Shown here piece by piece: positions 6,544-15,443 of a stretch of DNA of 64,000 bases (its first letter is position 1; every line of letters starts with the position of its first letter). A program made the translations under genes and the position numbers. Source of the DNA: Butyrivibrio sp. NC2007 (GTDB taxonomy: Bacteria > Bacillota > Clostridia > Lachnospirales > Lachnospiraceae). Where the stretch lies: positions 62,001 through 126,000 of the forward strand of contig NZ_ATWY01000007.1 in the NCBI RefSeq assembly GCF_000421405.1, in the 5' to 3' direction. Under the pieces are notes generated by a model. That model searched no databases, had not been told where the DNA came from, and worked only from the letters and a program-made list of their open reading frames with translations.

Positions 6544-8649
6544 ATGACAAAACTAAACAAGAAGTTTCTTTCAGTGATTATGTCAATTACACTTATATGT
6601 GCAACTATCACGGGCTGCGGAAAGGCAAATACTGAAACAGTAGAAAGTGGAGACGCACAAAGTGATGCTTCAGGGCTTCCAATGGATTCATCGGTAATGA
6701 CCCCATGGATCAACTCAACAATCCTCGGTATGGTCACAGAGGATGTTAATGCTGATCTTAAGGATGATTTTTACCTTAATGTGAATCATGACTGGTTGAT
6801 GAATGCTAAGTTGCGCCCGGGATATCCAACCGAAATGCCTCTTCTTGACGCCGCCGATATTGTAAAAAACAGATGCATGGATATGCTTACAGATACAAGT
6901 CTTACAGGCGAAGATGCAGAAAAAATACAGAATTACTACGAACTATGGCTTGACTGGGAGGGACGAAATGAAACAGGTATCGACCCGATTATCCCATTTG
7001 TGCAAAAGGTAAGAAATGTTTCATCTCTTGATGAAATGTCAAAAGTTCTGGTTTCAGAAGAAAACTTCAAATGGGGAGTCAGTCTGGCAACGGTAGACCT
7101 TTCGCTGAACAGTGAGAACTCCATTCTCTACGAGGTTCAGATATCTCCTACAGCACTTTCACTGCAGGATTCTGCTGAATACAAAATCCTCACAGAAAAT
7201 GGAAAACGTAAACAAAAGGCAAACAAAGAAACAGCTGGCTATATGCTTGGCAGAGTTGGTTTTTCCAAAGATGAGATAGACAAAGCTTTGCAGGATATGT
7301 ATGATTTTGAGGCCAAGCTGGCAGAATATGAAAAGAGTGTTTTGGAAAGAAGTGACCCGACTTATGTAACGGCTTCTGTTAATCCTGTAACCATGAAGGA
7401 TATTGAGACTCTTTCTCCCAATTATCCCTTAGTAGAGTATATGGAGAATTATGGCTGGTCAAAATCCAAACTTATCAATCTAAGCGAGCCGGAGTGGCTT
7501 AAGGGTTTAAATGAGCTTTATACAGAGGAAAATCTGGAGGGCATTAAGGCATATATCCTTGTCCATAGCATCGTAGCTTACATAAGTGTCATTGATGAAG
7601 AAGCATATCGCGAGTATCAGAGAATAAGCAATGAGGCTTCAGGTACAACTGAGAGTATGCCGGATACAGAACTTGCTTATTCTGATGCCAGGGAAAAGTT
7701 TCCGGGCAGCTTTGGACGCATTTATAAGGAAAAGTATTTAACTGAAGAAATGAAACAGGAGATCACAAAGCTATGCCAGGATGCTATTGACGCTTATGAT
7801 AATATGTTTGACTCTGTTGACTGGCTTTCAGAAGAAACCAGAAAAGAAGCCAAAAATAAGCTTCATAAGATGAAGATAAATGCTGTCTATCCTGATAAGT
7901 GGGACGATGATTCTATCTATGTAGTTAAGTCAAAAGAAGAGGGTGGAACACTTTTGCAGGCGATACTTGATTATGGTGAAGCGTTACGAAAAGATTCCTT
8001 AAGTCGCCTCAATACCACAATCGACAGGGATATTTGGATGGTTGACATGCTTGATACAAATGCGTTCTATAATCCAATGGACAACTCCATCAATATAATA
8101 CCGGGATTCTTCTGTGATGTTACTTATAGAAGTGATATGTCTTTGGAAGAAAAATATGGAGCACTTGGCAGTGTTATAGGCCATGAAATCTCCCATGCTT
8201 TTGATACTAACGGTGCTCAGTTTGATGCAGAGGGTAACCTTAATAACTGGTGGACGGACGAAGATTATGCAGCATTTAAAGAAAGAGCTGACAAGCTTGT
8301 GGCGTACTACGATAAGGTTGTAGCCTTCGATGATGGCACAGCGTACAAGGGACAGCTTGTACAGACAGAGGCTATAGCAGATATGGCAGGCTTAAAATGC
8401 ATGCTAATTATGGCCGGCAAAATAGATGGCTTTGACTACGATAAGTTCTTTAGGGCAAATGCACATTTGTGGGCAAGAGTCGGAACAGTTGAATACATGG
8501 AGGCGGCTGTACTTTCTGATAAGCATCCGCTTCATTATTTGAGATCCAACGTTACTTTGGCTCAGTTTGATGAATTTGTTGATTGCTATGACATTAAAGA
8601 AGGTGACGGTATGTACATGGCACCTGAAGACAGGATTGCAGTATGGTAG
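6544..8649 (+). CDS. M13 family zinc metallopeptidase, lipoprotein (PepO/neprilysin-like)
   Basis: The 701-residue protein begins with a lipoprotein signal peptide ending TITGC, so it is probably anchored on the outer face of the membrane. The catalytic domain has the M13 zinc motif GHEISH (H547, E548, H551) and TEAIADMAG supplying the third ligand (E609) and the following Asp (D613). NNWW upstream of the latter and GFF earlier also fit the family. M13 peptidases cleave short peptides. An AAAGGAG site precedes the ATG. The gene appears monocistronic or leads the following HD and metallo-hydrolase genes. Confidence 0.92.
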   Translation: MTKLNKKFLSVIMSITLICATITGCGKANTETVESGDAQSDASGLPMDSSVMTPWINSTILGMVTEDVNADLKDDFYLNVNHDWLMNAKLRPGYPTEMPLLDAADIVKNRCMDMLTDTSLTGEDAEKIQNYYELWLDWEGRNETGIDPIIPFVQKVRNVSSLDEMSKVLVSEENFKWGVSLATVDLSLNSENSILYEVQISPTALSLQDSAEYKILTENGKRKQKANKETAGYMLGRVGFSKDEIDKALQDMYDFEAKLAEYEKSVLERSDPTYVTASVNPVTMKDIETLSPNYPLVEYMENYGWSKSKLINLSEPEWLKGLNELYTEENLEGIKAYILVHSIVAYISVIDEEAYREYQRISNEASGTTESMPDTELAYSDAREKFPGSFGRIYKEKYLTEEMKQEITKLCQDAIDAYDNMFDSVDWLSEETRKEAKNKLHKMKINAVYPDKWDDDSIYVVKSKEEGGTLLQAILDYGEALRKDSLSRLNTTIDRDIWMVDMLDTNAFYNPMDNSINIIPGFFCDVTYRSDMSLEEKYGALGSVIGHEISHAFDTNGAQFDAEGNLNNWWTDEDYAAFKERADKLVAYYDKVVAFDDGTAYKGQLVQTEAIADMAGLKCMLIMAGKIDGFDYDKFFRANAHLWARVGTVEYMEAAVLSDKHPLHYLRSNVTLAQFDEFVDCYDIKEGDGMYMAPEDRIAVW

Positions 8650-8708
8650 AATACTCCAAATACATACTGATTTTTTAATTGCCAGGAGTCATAAAGAGGA
8701 GGATAAGT

Positions 8709-9272
8709 ATGAATGCAAGAGAGTACCTGGATATTTTACATGTGGCAGAGAGGTTAAAAGATACACCTCGCCATTGCACAACCACAAACCGTAGAACCGA
8801 GAGCGTAGCTGAACACAGCTGGCGAATCTCGCTCATGGCATTTCTTTTAAGGCATGAGTTTCCTGAACTGGATATAGATAAGGTTGTAGATATGTGCCTT
8901 ATCCATGACCTTGGCGAATGCTTTACCGGTGATATTCCTACTTTCATCAAGACAGATGACGACAGAGAAGTTGAGGATTCTCTTTTAAACAGATGGGTAC
9001 AGTCCCTGCCGGAAGAATTATCAAAGGATATAGCTGACCTCTATAAGGAAATGGACGCACAGGAAACAAAGGAAGCAAAGCTCTATAAGGCTCTGGATAA
9101 GCTGGAAGCTCTTATTCAACATAACGAATCACCTATAGATACCTGGTCAGAGAATGAGTATGAGCTTAACAAGACCTATGCATTTGATACAGTGTCTTTT
9201 TCCGAATGGCTCACGGAACTGAGAAAGGCTGTGCTTGACGATACTTTGAAAAAGATTGATGAAGGGAAATGA
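8709..9272 (+). CDS. HD domain phosphohydrolase (YfbR/HDDC2-like)
   Basis: The 187-residue protein starts at the ATG preceded by GAGGAGG. The HD metal-binding residues are visible as AEHSWR (H36) and CLIHDLGE (H66, D67), with a late Asp in the KALDKLEAL helix. The arrangement resembles 5'-deoxynucleotidase YfbR and the HD_3 group, which dephosphorylate deoxynucleoside monophosphates. The substrate cannot be fixed from sequence. Only six bases separate it from the metallo-hydrolase gene, so the two are co-transcribed. Confidence 0.83.
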   Translation: MNAREYLDILHVAERLKDTPRHCTTTNRRTESVAEHSWRISLMAFLLRHEFPELDIDKVVDMCLIHDLGECFTGDIPTFIKTDDDREVEDSLLNRWVQSLPEELSKDIADLYKEMDAQETKEAKLYKALDKLEALIQHNESPIDTWSENEYELNKTYAFDTVSFSEWLTELRKAVLDDTLKKIDEGK

Positions 9273-9278
9273 AACACC

Positions 9279-9959
9279 ATGGAATTGAAGAGGCTATCAA
9301 AGCACATATGGTATATGTCCTTTGAAGAGGAAAGAGATCGTCCGAACCTCGGTTATGTCAAAGGTGATAATTACAGCATAGCGATTGATGCAGGCCACTC
9401 AGCTGCACATACAAGGCAGTTTTATGATCTTTTGGAAAAAGAGAACCTCCCACTTCCGAGTATGACAGTAATAACCCACTGGCACTGGGATCATACTTTT
9501 GGAATGCATGCAGTAAACGGACTGTGTCTTGCTAACGAAAAGACAAATCAGTATCTTGCTACATGGAAAGAAAAGATAGAGACAAACGGTCCCGGTGAAT
9601 TTCTGTCTATGAATGAAAGCATCAGAAAAGAGTATGAAGGGAATAAGGAAGTAATAGTAGTTAAGGCTGATATGACGTTTTCCGGTGAAATCACGTTTGA
9701 CCTTGGAGGCTGCACTGTCAAAGTTATGCAGACAGAAGCTCCTCATACAGATGACTCAACAGTGATTTACGTATGTGAGGATAAAGCTCTTTTCCTTGGG
9801 GATGCTACCTGCCCACAGTTCCCAAACGGTGCAAAGGATCCGGCTCTTAGCAGAAAACTTGCCGATACGATAAGGGAGATCAATCCTGATATATGCGTGG
9901 AAGGTCATTGGGTACCGGTAGAAACCGATGATACACTTGCAGATTTATTAATGCATTGA
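9279..9959 (+). CDS. metallo-beta-lactamase-fold hydrolase
   Basis: The 226-residue protein has THWHWDH (HxHxDH, residues 67-72), a later histidine in EAPHTDDS, LGDA for the bridging Asp, and a final EGHW. These are the ordered metal ligands of the metallo-beta-lactamase fold. Members include glyoxalase II-like thioesterases, lactonases and other hydrolases, so the substrate is open. No signal peptide is present, which argues against a secreted beta-lactamase. Its stop codon overlaps the -35 of the promoter at 9956. Confidence 0.85.
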   Translation: MELKRLSKHIWYMSFEEERDRPNLGYVKGDNYSIAIDAGHSAAHTRQFYDLLEKENLPLPSMTVITHWHWDHTFGMHAVNGLCLANEKTNQYLATWKEKIETNGPGEFLSMNESIRKEYEGNKEVIVVKADMTFSGEITFDLGGCTVKVMQTEAPHTDDSTVIYVCEDKALFLGDATCPQFPNGAKDPALSRKLADTIREINPDICVEGHWVPVETDDTLADLLMH

Positions 9960-9984
9960 CAACACTCTATGTCCGCGATATCAT
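9956..9984 (+). promoter_or_regulatory. promoter for leader peptide and methyltransferase
   Basis: TTGACA, a 17-base spacer and TATCAT make a near-consensus housekeeping promoter. It overlaps the end of the upstream gene and lies 30 bases before the leader ORF. Confidence 0.75.
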
Positions 9985-10013
9985 AGCAAACAATAAACCG
10001 ATAAGGAGCACTT

Positions 10014-10073
10014 ATGAATCAGCGCTATATGTATAACTACATGGAGATTATGTATAGACATATTCGCTTATAG
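10014..10073 (+). CDS. 19-residue leader peptide (Tyr/Met/Arg rich)
   Basis: ATAAGGAG is followed seven bases later by an ATG opening a 19-codon ORF that translates as MNQRYMYNYMEIMYRHIRL. It is followed by two terminator hairpins and then the methyltransferase gene. Promoter, good ribosome site, short ORF and terminators in this order indicate ribosome-dependent attenuation. Translation of the peptide is inferred. Confidence 0.6.
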   Translation: MNQRYMYNYMEIMYRHIRL

Positions 10074-10083
10074 CTGGATTTAT

Positions 10084-10129
10084 CCACACAGCTGTGAGCC
10101 GATAGGTCTTATCTGTCTGTGCGGTTTTT
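10084..10129 (+). terminator. first attenuator hairpin upstream of the methyltransferase gene
   Basis: CCACACAG can pair with CTGTGCGG (one A-C mismatch), followed by TTTTT. Inside lies CACAGCTGTG, a perfect palindrome, which offers an alternative fold. Confidence 0.55.
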
Positions 10130-10147
10130 CGTATATGATGATTTATG

Positions 10148-10189
10148 AAAAGCACAGGGCAGATTGTAATCTTGCTGATGTGCTTTTTT
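10148..10189 (+). terminator. second intrinsic terminator upstream of the methyltransferase gene
   Basis: AAAAGCACA pairs perfectly with TGTGCTTTT, with an inner AGATT/AATCT stem, ending in TTTTTT. It stands 52 bases before the next gene's ATG, so transcription must read through it to express that gene. Confidence 0.8.
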
Positions 10190-10241
10190 GTTGCATAAGA
10201 CCGGCAAGAAAATGGATGTTTGCAAAAAGGAGGAACATGAA

Positions 10242-11060
10242 ATGGGACTAGAGGGAAAAGAGCTTGAAGAGTTATATCTGAGACAGTACTCAGGCGCAGG
10301 AGAAGAGTATCGTTTGTTTAGTACAAAAGTAAATGAAACAGAGTACAGATTGACCATGCACTACCTCCATAAATTTCTAAAACCCGGTGACAGGATCATA
10401 GATATTGGCGCCGGCTGCGGAGTTTACACAAATGCTCTGGCTAATGAAGGTTATTCAATCGATGCGATAGACCTGCATCCGGACAACGTTGCCAGAATGA
10501 AAGAACTCTTTAAAGATGCAAATAACATAAACGTGCATCAGGGTAATGCGCTGGATTTGAAAGAGTTTAACGACAACACCTATGACCTGGTACTTGAGCT
10601 GGGCCCTGTCTACCATCTTCATAAGACACCGGAGAGAGTAGCAGCGATAAAAGAAGCTGTAAGAGTAGCTAAAAAGGGTGCACCGATATTTGTAGCATTT
10701 GTACTTCAGGATGCTCCGCTTATACAGTACATATTCCAGCATGAGAATCCGGCTGAAGAGATAAAGACAATAGGCTACGAAAGGGACACAGCCAGAGTCA
10801 CAGACAATACCGGTTCATCCATATACCTTGATACTATACCCACAATAGATGAACTGACAGAGCTGGTGCTACAAGAAGTACCTGTCACAAAAGGGCCAAG
10901 ATTTGCTCAGGATGGACTCTCACATGTCATCCGGGATTCAGTAAACAATATGTCGGAAGCGTCCTATAACGAATGGCTTCAGTACCTGATAGCAACGGCT
11001 GAAAGGGCTGATCTGATGGGCTATTCCAACCATGTTGTGCAGGTTTTCATCAAGAAATGA
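10242..11060 (+). CDS. class I SAM-dependent methyltransferase under leader-peptide control
   Basis: The 272-residue protein starts at the ATG eight bases after AAAAAGGAGG; earlier in-frame starts lie in the terminator and lack a site. Motif I IIDIGAGCGVYT (about residues 51-62), AIDLHP for the ribose-binding acid, and LVLELGPVYHL as motif IV identify a Rossmann-fold methyltransferase of the type 11/25 group. The substrate is unknown. Control by a leader ORF and two terminators suggests induction by a translation stress or drug, as with some resistance methyltransferases. There is no sequence match to Erm or Cfr motifs, so resistance is only a hypothesis. Confidence 0.83.
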   Translation: MGLEGKELEELYLRQYSGAGEEYRLFSTKVNETEYRLTMHYLHKFLKPGDRIIDIGAGCGVYTNALANEGYSIDAIDLHPDNVARMKELFKDANNINVHQGNALDLKEFNDNTYDLVLELGPVYHLHKTPERVAAIKEAVRVAKKGAPIFVAFVLQDAPLIQYIFQHENPAEEIKTIGYERDTARVTDNTGSSIYLDTIPTIDELTELVLQEVPVTKGPRFAQDGLSHVIRDSVNNMSEASYNEWLQYLIATAERADLMGYSNHVVQVFIKK

Positions 11061-11107
11061 CGATGGCTATTTCTTGTGAGCTCCATGGTTATCGGATATA
11101 ATTGAAT

Positions 11108-11140
11108 AATGGTCCCTAGGGACGGGGGTTAGGGACCATT
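11108..11140. repeat. 33-bp hairpin repeat, GGTCCCT type
   Basis: AATGGTCCCT (11108-11117) pairs with AGGGACCATT (11131-11140), with CTAGGGACGG in the loop, and T-rich sequence follows. It lies directly before a 29-bp hairpin repeat sharing the same GGGACGG core. It can act as a terminator after the methyltransferase gene. Confidence 0.75.
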
Positions 11141-11142
11141 TT

Positions 11143-11171
11143 TGAGCCCTAGGGACGGAGTCAGGGGCTCA
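11143..11171 (-). repeat. 29-bp hairpin repeat, TGAGCCC type, copy A
   Basis: TGAGCCC at 11143-11149 pairs with GGGCTCA at 11165-11171 around a CTAGGGACGGAGTCA-like core. The reverse complement of this unit is nearly identical to the units at 16693 and 16726, so the copies face each other across the intervening gene cluster. Confidence 0.8.
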
Positions 11172-11207
11172 TTTTCGACCGGTATGAAACAAGAGGAGAA
11201 TTAAAGT

Positions 11208-12392
11208 ATGGCGGGACAGATTACGCACATGGAAGTAGCGTACAAGCTGATAGACAGATTGGGGATTGCTGAGGGGAAGGCGGAGTACATACTCGGCTCG
11301 GTGGCGCCTGATTCGGTGCACTTTGACGAGGATTATCTGAGCAAAAAGATTCATTCCCATTTATTCGAGAACTGCGGACCATGGGGAGATACGCAGAACT
11401 ACGATAACTGGATCATAAATATAAGAGCCTTTTGGAACAAATATGTGGTAAAAGAAAATGATAATATCCGAAAGGCATTCTACATCGGAATAGTCGTGCA
11501 TTGTCTCACAGACTATTGGAACGATCTCCTGATCTGGCGCGCTCTACAAAAAGAGATGATTCCGCCGATGACCTACGAGGAATTCAAAGAAGCATATTAC
11601 CCTGAATCAAACAGAATAGACAGATGGCTCTATCAGAACATAGATGACGCCGATGAGATAATGAGACTTCTTGAAGACTCAAAGGCGGAAGATTTCGAGG
11701 ACTATGTTAAGGCCACGTGCATGACGAAGATGAAAAGACATCTCATAGACGAGCAGTACAATCTTCCTGATCCTATTGATGTGTCCGGACATAAATTCTA
11801 TAAAGCAGATATGATGCGCAGGTTCGTGGGCGAAGTCCCGAATCGGGTTTTCGACCAGATAAAAGAGTTTGGAGACAGCTCTCCGGTTCAGATGCTGCTT
11901 ATAAATGATGACTACCTTGGACATGTAGAGACGCTTCGTCATGCTTGCAGAGGAATACTTGTAAGGGATGGAAAAGTTCTTTTGTGCCATGAACCAAAGA
12001 GCGGACTCTACATCATCCCCGGCGGTGGAGTGGAAGGTCATGAAAATTACGCTGATTGCTGTGAGCGCGAGATGCTGGAGGAGACCGGATTCAAGACGAG
12101 AGCCATAGCAGGATATCTTGATATTGAGGAGCTCTTTGACGTGTGGAGACACATAAATCATTACTACGTATGTGAGCTCATAGAAGATACAGGGGTTCAG
12201 CACCTTACGGAAGCAGAGAAACTTGCTGGTTACACCAATGCATGGGTTCCGCTTGAACAGGCGCTGGAGATATTCGGTAAATACGAAGACTACCATGACA
12301 AGGATATAGCAATTTACGGGCTTTACAGGCGCGAGCTGACTGCGCTTAATGAGTATGAGAAGTTCATCTCAGGAGGAAAGCGCAATGGATAA
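11208..12392 (+). CDS. zinc-dependent phospholipase C-like domain fused to a Nudix hydrolase
   Basis: The 394-residue protein has two parts. Residues 1-235 resemble the zinc-dependent phospholipase C-like family: an early THMEVA helix, LGSVAPDSVHF, HSHLFE, and VHCLTDYWND, giving spaced His/Asp metal ligands. Residues 245-385 are a Nudix domain with the full Nudix box beginning near residue 272, including EREMLEETGF. A Nudix domain hydrolyses nucleoside diphosphates linked to another moiety. The join suggests action on a nucleotide-linked lipid or a coupled pathway, which is inference. The stop overlaps the next gene by eight bases. Confidence 0.78.
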   Translation: MAGQITHMEVAYKLIDRLGIAEGKAEYILGSVAPDSVHFDEDYLSKKIHSHLFENCGPWGDTQNYDNWIINIRAFWNKYVVKENDNIRKAFYIGIVVHCLTDYWNDLLIWRALQKEMIPPMTYEEFKEAYYPESNRIDRWLYQNIDDADEIMRLLEDSKAEDFEDYVKATCMTKMKRHLIDEQYNLPDPIDVSGHKFYKADMMRRFVGEVPNRVFDQIKEFGDSSPVQMLLINDDYLGHVETLRHACRGILVRDGKVLLCHEPKSGLYIIPGGGVEGHENYADCCEREMLEETGFKTRAIAGYLDIEELFDVWRHINHYYVCELIEDTGVQHLTEAEKLAGYTNAWVPLEQALEIFGKYEDYHDKDIAIYGLYRRELTALNEYEKFISGGKRNG

Positions 12393-13167
12393 CAGGTCTT
12401 TTGACTCAAAGAGAATAGCGCTTGGTTACGCCAAGCGCCCGTGGCTTCACAAATCTGTGACAGAGCAGCTGCTGCGCGACTGCAATCTTGACGCAGCATA
12501 TAAATTCAAGAACGGCCTCGACGTCGGCTGTGGAGCTGGTTTATCTACTAAGGCACTTCGTCTTATCTGCGACAAGGTAACCGGAACCGATATTGCGGAC
12601 TCAATGGTAGAAGTGTGTAGAGATATTTATGGAAAAGACCTTTCGTATTCTTTTTACGCTTCAAAGGCCGAGGAGACAACAGTCCCCGAGAACAAGTACG
12701 ACATAGTAACCGCCGCAGGCGTTATTAACTGGGTTGATGAGAAAAAGTTCATGGCAAATATGCTAGATGTCATGGAAGATGGTGGCCTACTCGTCATATA
12801 TGATTTCGGAATAACCGACAGAATGACCGGGAGCGATGCCTACACCACATGGTATCAGAACGAGTATCTAAAGAGATTTCCTAAGCCTTTCAGAAAAGAG
12901 AATAAGTGGACTCAGGCGGATCTGCCTGAAGGTTTCACCATGGAGAAGCAGACTGAATATGACATGGAGTATACATTTGACCTTGAATCATTTGTTGATT
13001 TCATGCTGATCCAGTCAAATGTGAATGCGCAGATCGAGGGTGGAAATATAACAGCTGATGAGGCCGGAGAATGGATAGAGATGTCTCTTGCGCCAATATT
13101 TGAACAAGGTAAAAAGAGCCTTATCTTCCATGGCTACAGCTGGTACATAAGGAAAAACAATCATTAA
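12385..13167 (+). CDS. class I SAM-dependent methyltransferase
   Basis: The 260-residue protein starts at the ATG preceded by AGGAGGAAAG and overlaps the upstream gene by eight bases. Motif I reads NGLDVGCGAGLSTK (about residues 39-52), followed by GTDIADSMV for the ribose contact and DIVTAAGVINWVD as motif IV. This is the methyltransferase 11 type, often acting on small molecules. The substrate is unknown. It is the second gene of an eight-gene co-directional run and is probably translated by coupling. Confidence 0.8.
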   Translation: MDNRSFDSKRIALGYAKRPWLHKSVTEQLLRDCNLDAAYKFKNGLDVGCGAGLSTKALRLICDKVTGTDIADSMVEVCRDIYGKDLSYSFYASKAEETTVPENKYDIVTAAGVINWVDEKKFMANMLDVMEDGGLLVIYDFGITDRMTGSDAYTTWYQNEYLKRFPKPFRKENKWTQADLPEGFTMEKQTEYDMEYTFDLESFVDFMLIQSNVNAQIEGGNITADEAGEWIEMSLAPIFEQGKKSLIFHGYSWYIRKNNH

Positions 13168-13191
13168 AACATCACCGAATGGAGAATGAAA

Positions 13192-13932
13192 ATGCCCAAG
13201 CAGAACATATTTGACAACGAAACATTCTTTGAAGGTTACAAGAAAATAAGGGAAAAAGAATCCAACGCCAACGACCTCTTTGAAATCCCAACGCTGTTTT
13301 CTCTTTTGCCAGATCTGACGGGGAAAAGAGTTCTCGACCTGGGATGCGGATATGGCGAGCACTGCGTCTCTTTTATCAAAAAAGGTGCAGACAGGGTTGT
13401 GGGCATTGATATTTCGGAGAAGATGCTGGAAGTTGCAAAGGCCGAAAACAGCGATCCGAAAATCGAATATCGTCTCATGCCAATTGAGGACATTGCCCAA
13501 ATAACAGAGAAGTTCGACGTCGTCATAAGTTCCCTGGCACTTCACTATGTTGAGGACTTCGAAGGAGTAGTAAGGAACGTGAATTGCCTCCTTACACCCG
13601 GCGGCGAATTTATCTTTTCACAGGAGCATCCCTTTAACACCTGCCACAGTACAGGCGAGCGCTGGACCAGAGATGAGAACGGTGAAAAGATACATATCAA
13701 TCTGAAAAACTATGGTATCGAGAAAGAAAACGAGAGCACCTGGTTTGTAGACGGCATCAAGAAGTATCACAGAATGTTTTCAACCATAGTAAATACGCTG
13801 GTAGAGACCGGTTTTTCCATAGAGAAAGTGGTAGAGCCGCTACCTGATGAAGAGCTTCTTAAGAAATTTCCGGAGCATAAAGATCTTTTCCATAAGCCGG
13901 ATTTTCTGGTCATTAAGGCAAGGAAACATTGA
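13192..13932 (+). CDS. class I SAM-dependent methyltransferase
   Basis: The 246-residue protein has motif I KRVLDLGCGYGEHC (about residues 46-59), GIDISEKML, and DVVISSLALHYVED as motif IV, all typical of small-molecule methyltransferases of the UbiE/type 11 group. An ATG six bases earlier lies too close to the GGAG site (one base), so the ATG with a seven-base gap is preferred. It is unrelated at sequence level to the neighbouring methyltransferase beyond the fold. The substrate is unknown. Confidence 0.8.
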   Translation: MPKQNIFDNETFFEGYKKIREKESNANDLFEIPTLFSLLPDLTGKRVLDLGCGYGEHCVSFIKKGADRVVGIDISEKMLEVAKAENSDPKIEYRLMPIEDIAQITEKFDVVISSLALHYVEDFEGVVRNVNCLLTPGGEFIFSQEHPFNTCHSTGERWTRDENGEKIHINLKNYGIEKENESTWFVDGIKKYHRMFSTIVNTLVETGFSIEKVVEPLPDEELLKKFPEHKDLFHKPDFLVIKARKH

Positions 13933-13940
13933 GGATCACC

Positions 13941-14450
13941 ATGAAAAGACTTTTTGAAATTGATTTAAAAGACTATAAGGAATCAGGCAACGTATTTCGA
14001 AGACCTTCTGCCAGAGCAATCATCAGAAAGGGCGACAAGATCGCGCTGGTGTACAGCAAGAAGGAGAAGTATTACAAATTCCCGGGCGGCGGAATTCACG
14101 ATGATGAGGACAAAAGACAAGCTCTCGTCCGAGAGGTCAGAGAGGAAGTCGGAATGGTTGTCATTCCTGAGAGCATCAGGGAATTCGGAAGTGTCCTCCG
14201 CAGGCAAAAGAGTGATCGGGGAGAGAACACTATCTTCGAGCAGGAGAACTTTTATTACTTCTGCGATGTAGAAGACGAGCTGGTTGAGCAGGAGCTTGAT
14301 GATTATGAGAGCGATGCGGAGTTTGTGCTGCGCATAGTAGATCTTGATACTGCAATCGAAGCCAATGACATATATTCCAGCGATGTCTTTTTTAACGAGG
14401 TCATGATAAAAAGAGATCTCAGAGTGCTGAGATTATTAAAGGAGTTGTGA
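13941..14450 (+). CDS. Nudix hydrolase
   Basis: The 169-residue protein begins MKRLFEIDLKDY at the ATG after GAGGATCACC. The Nudix box is visible as FPGGGIHDDEDKRQAL then REVREEVGM, giving G-x5-E-x7-REUxEExGU with minor variation. The family hydrolyses nucleotide diphosphate derivatives. It is the second Nudix domain in this operon. A TTG 12 bases upstream is an alternative start but has no spaced ribosome site. Confidence 0.82.
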   Translation: MKRLFEIDLKDYKESGNVFRRPSARAIIRKGDKIALVYSKKEKYYKFPGGGIHDDEDKRQALVREVREEVGMVVIPESIREFGSVLRRQKSDRGENTIFEQENFYYFCDVEDELVEQELDDYESDAEFVLRIVDLDTAIEANDIYSSDVFFNEVMIKRDLRVLRLLKEL

Positions 14451-14458
14451 AGCTGATT

Positions 14459-14866
14459 ATGGAGATAAGACGAATAGAGGATAACGAAAAAATTGGAGAG
14501 TTCATCAACAGGGAGTTCACAGATTATGCTGTGGACTGTGAAGTGGCGCTGAACTTTGAGGAATTTACCTTTGCTGCAGAAGATGATGGAAAGATAGCGG
14601 GGGTCATCACGGGACGAGCATATTACAACGAGGTCCATATCGGTGATTTGATAATCGGAAAAGATTACAGAAGAGCCGGTGTCGGCAGCAGGCTTGTGTC
14701 GGCAGTTGAGGATGCTTTCAAAGGGAAAGGCTATGAGAAAATCGCCCTCACTACCTTTGGATTTCAGGCACCGGAGTTTTATAAAAAGCTGGGCTATGAG
14801 CTTGAGTTTGTGAGAGAGGATAGGGATCCTAAGCTTTGTAAGTATTTTTACCTGAAGAAGATTTGA
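14459..14866 (+). CDS. GNAT family N-acetyltransferase
   Basis: The 135-residue protein begins MEIRRIEDNEKIGEF. Motif A is YRRAGVGSRLVSAVEDAFKGKG, matching the acetyl-CoA pyrophosphate loop (R/Q-x-x-G-x-G/A). The C-terminus has FQAPEFYKKLGYE, the usual GNAT beta-6/alpha-4 region. The start is uncertain: GTG at 14447 lies only two bases from AAAGGAG, whereas the ATG at 14459 lies 14 bases from it. The acceptor substrate is unknown. It overlaps or abuts the preceding Nudix gene. Confidence 0.78.
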   Translation: MEIRRIEDNEKIGEFINREFTDYAVDCEVALNFEEFTFAAEDDGKIAGVITGRAYYNEVHIGDLIIGKDYRRAGVGSRLVSAVEDAFKGKGYEKIALTTFGFQAPEFYKKLGYELEFVREDRDPKLCKYFYLKKI

Positions 14867-14885
14867 TACTAGGAGAAAAGACCTG

Positions 14886-15443
14886 ATGATTACTCTTGAG
14901 ACAGACAGGCTGATCCTCAGAGATTACACTGAGAGCGACTTTGATGCCTACTACAAATTAAAAACCGATGATAAGACCATGTACTATATGCAGGATATCA
15001 GGCTGGACTTAGAAGATGATGCCAGGGCAGAGTTTGAAGGCGTGCTTGCAGATATGGAGAAGCCTGATAGGGAGTTTTATTTCCTGCACATGGAACTTAA
15101 AGACACCCATGAGCAGGTAGGAAGTGTCGGATACACGGTTACAGACAACACTCCGGTTGGCAAGCTTGTTCATCTTGGATACTTTACATATCCGAAGTTC
15201 TGGGGCAATGGATATATGTCCGAGGCAGTGCAGAAGGTGCTCGAATTTGCTTTCACTCAGGACAACGTGTACAGAGTAACAACCGGATGCCTGTCTGAGA
15301 ATATCGGTTCCGAGAGAGTTATGCAAAAAAGTGGACTCATAAAAGAAGCTGAGCACATCGACTATGAGTGGCATGACGACAGAATGAAAACCCGCCTGGA
15401 GTACAGGCTTCTTCGCCATGAGTGGGAGAGTATGCATAAATGA
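14886..15443 (+). CDS. GNAT family acetyltransferase, RimJ/RimL type
   Basis: The 185-residue protein opens with LETDRLILRDYTESDFDAYY, the typical start of RimJ/RimL-like acetyltransferases. It continues with GYFTYPKFWGNGYMSEAVQK for the acetyl-CoA loop and SENIGSERVMQKSG near the C-terminus. This group includes ribosomal protein N-acetyltransferases and enzymes acting on small amines. The stop codon overlaps the next ATG by four bases (ATGA), showing translational coupling. Confidence 0.85.
   Translation: MITLETDRLILRDYTESDFDAYYKLKTDDKTMYYMQDIRLDLEDDARAEFEGVLADMEKPDREFYFLHMELKDTHEQVGSVGYTVTDNTPVGKLVHLGYFTYPKFWGNGYMSEAVQKVLEFAFTQDNVYRVTTGCLSENIGSERVMQKSGLIKEAEHIDYEWHDDRMKTRLEYRLLRHEWESMHK

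Noticed and set aside
9279..9959. Beta-lactamase resistance gene
   Set aside because: It has the metallo-beta-lactamase fold motif but no signal peptide and no specific class B residue pattern. The fold alone does not imply resistance.
10188..10241. Upstream start for the methyltransferase
   Set aside because: TTG at 10188 lies in the terminator T-run and the ATG at 10212 lacks a spaced ribosome site. The ATG at 10242 has AAAAAGGAGG eight bases upstream.
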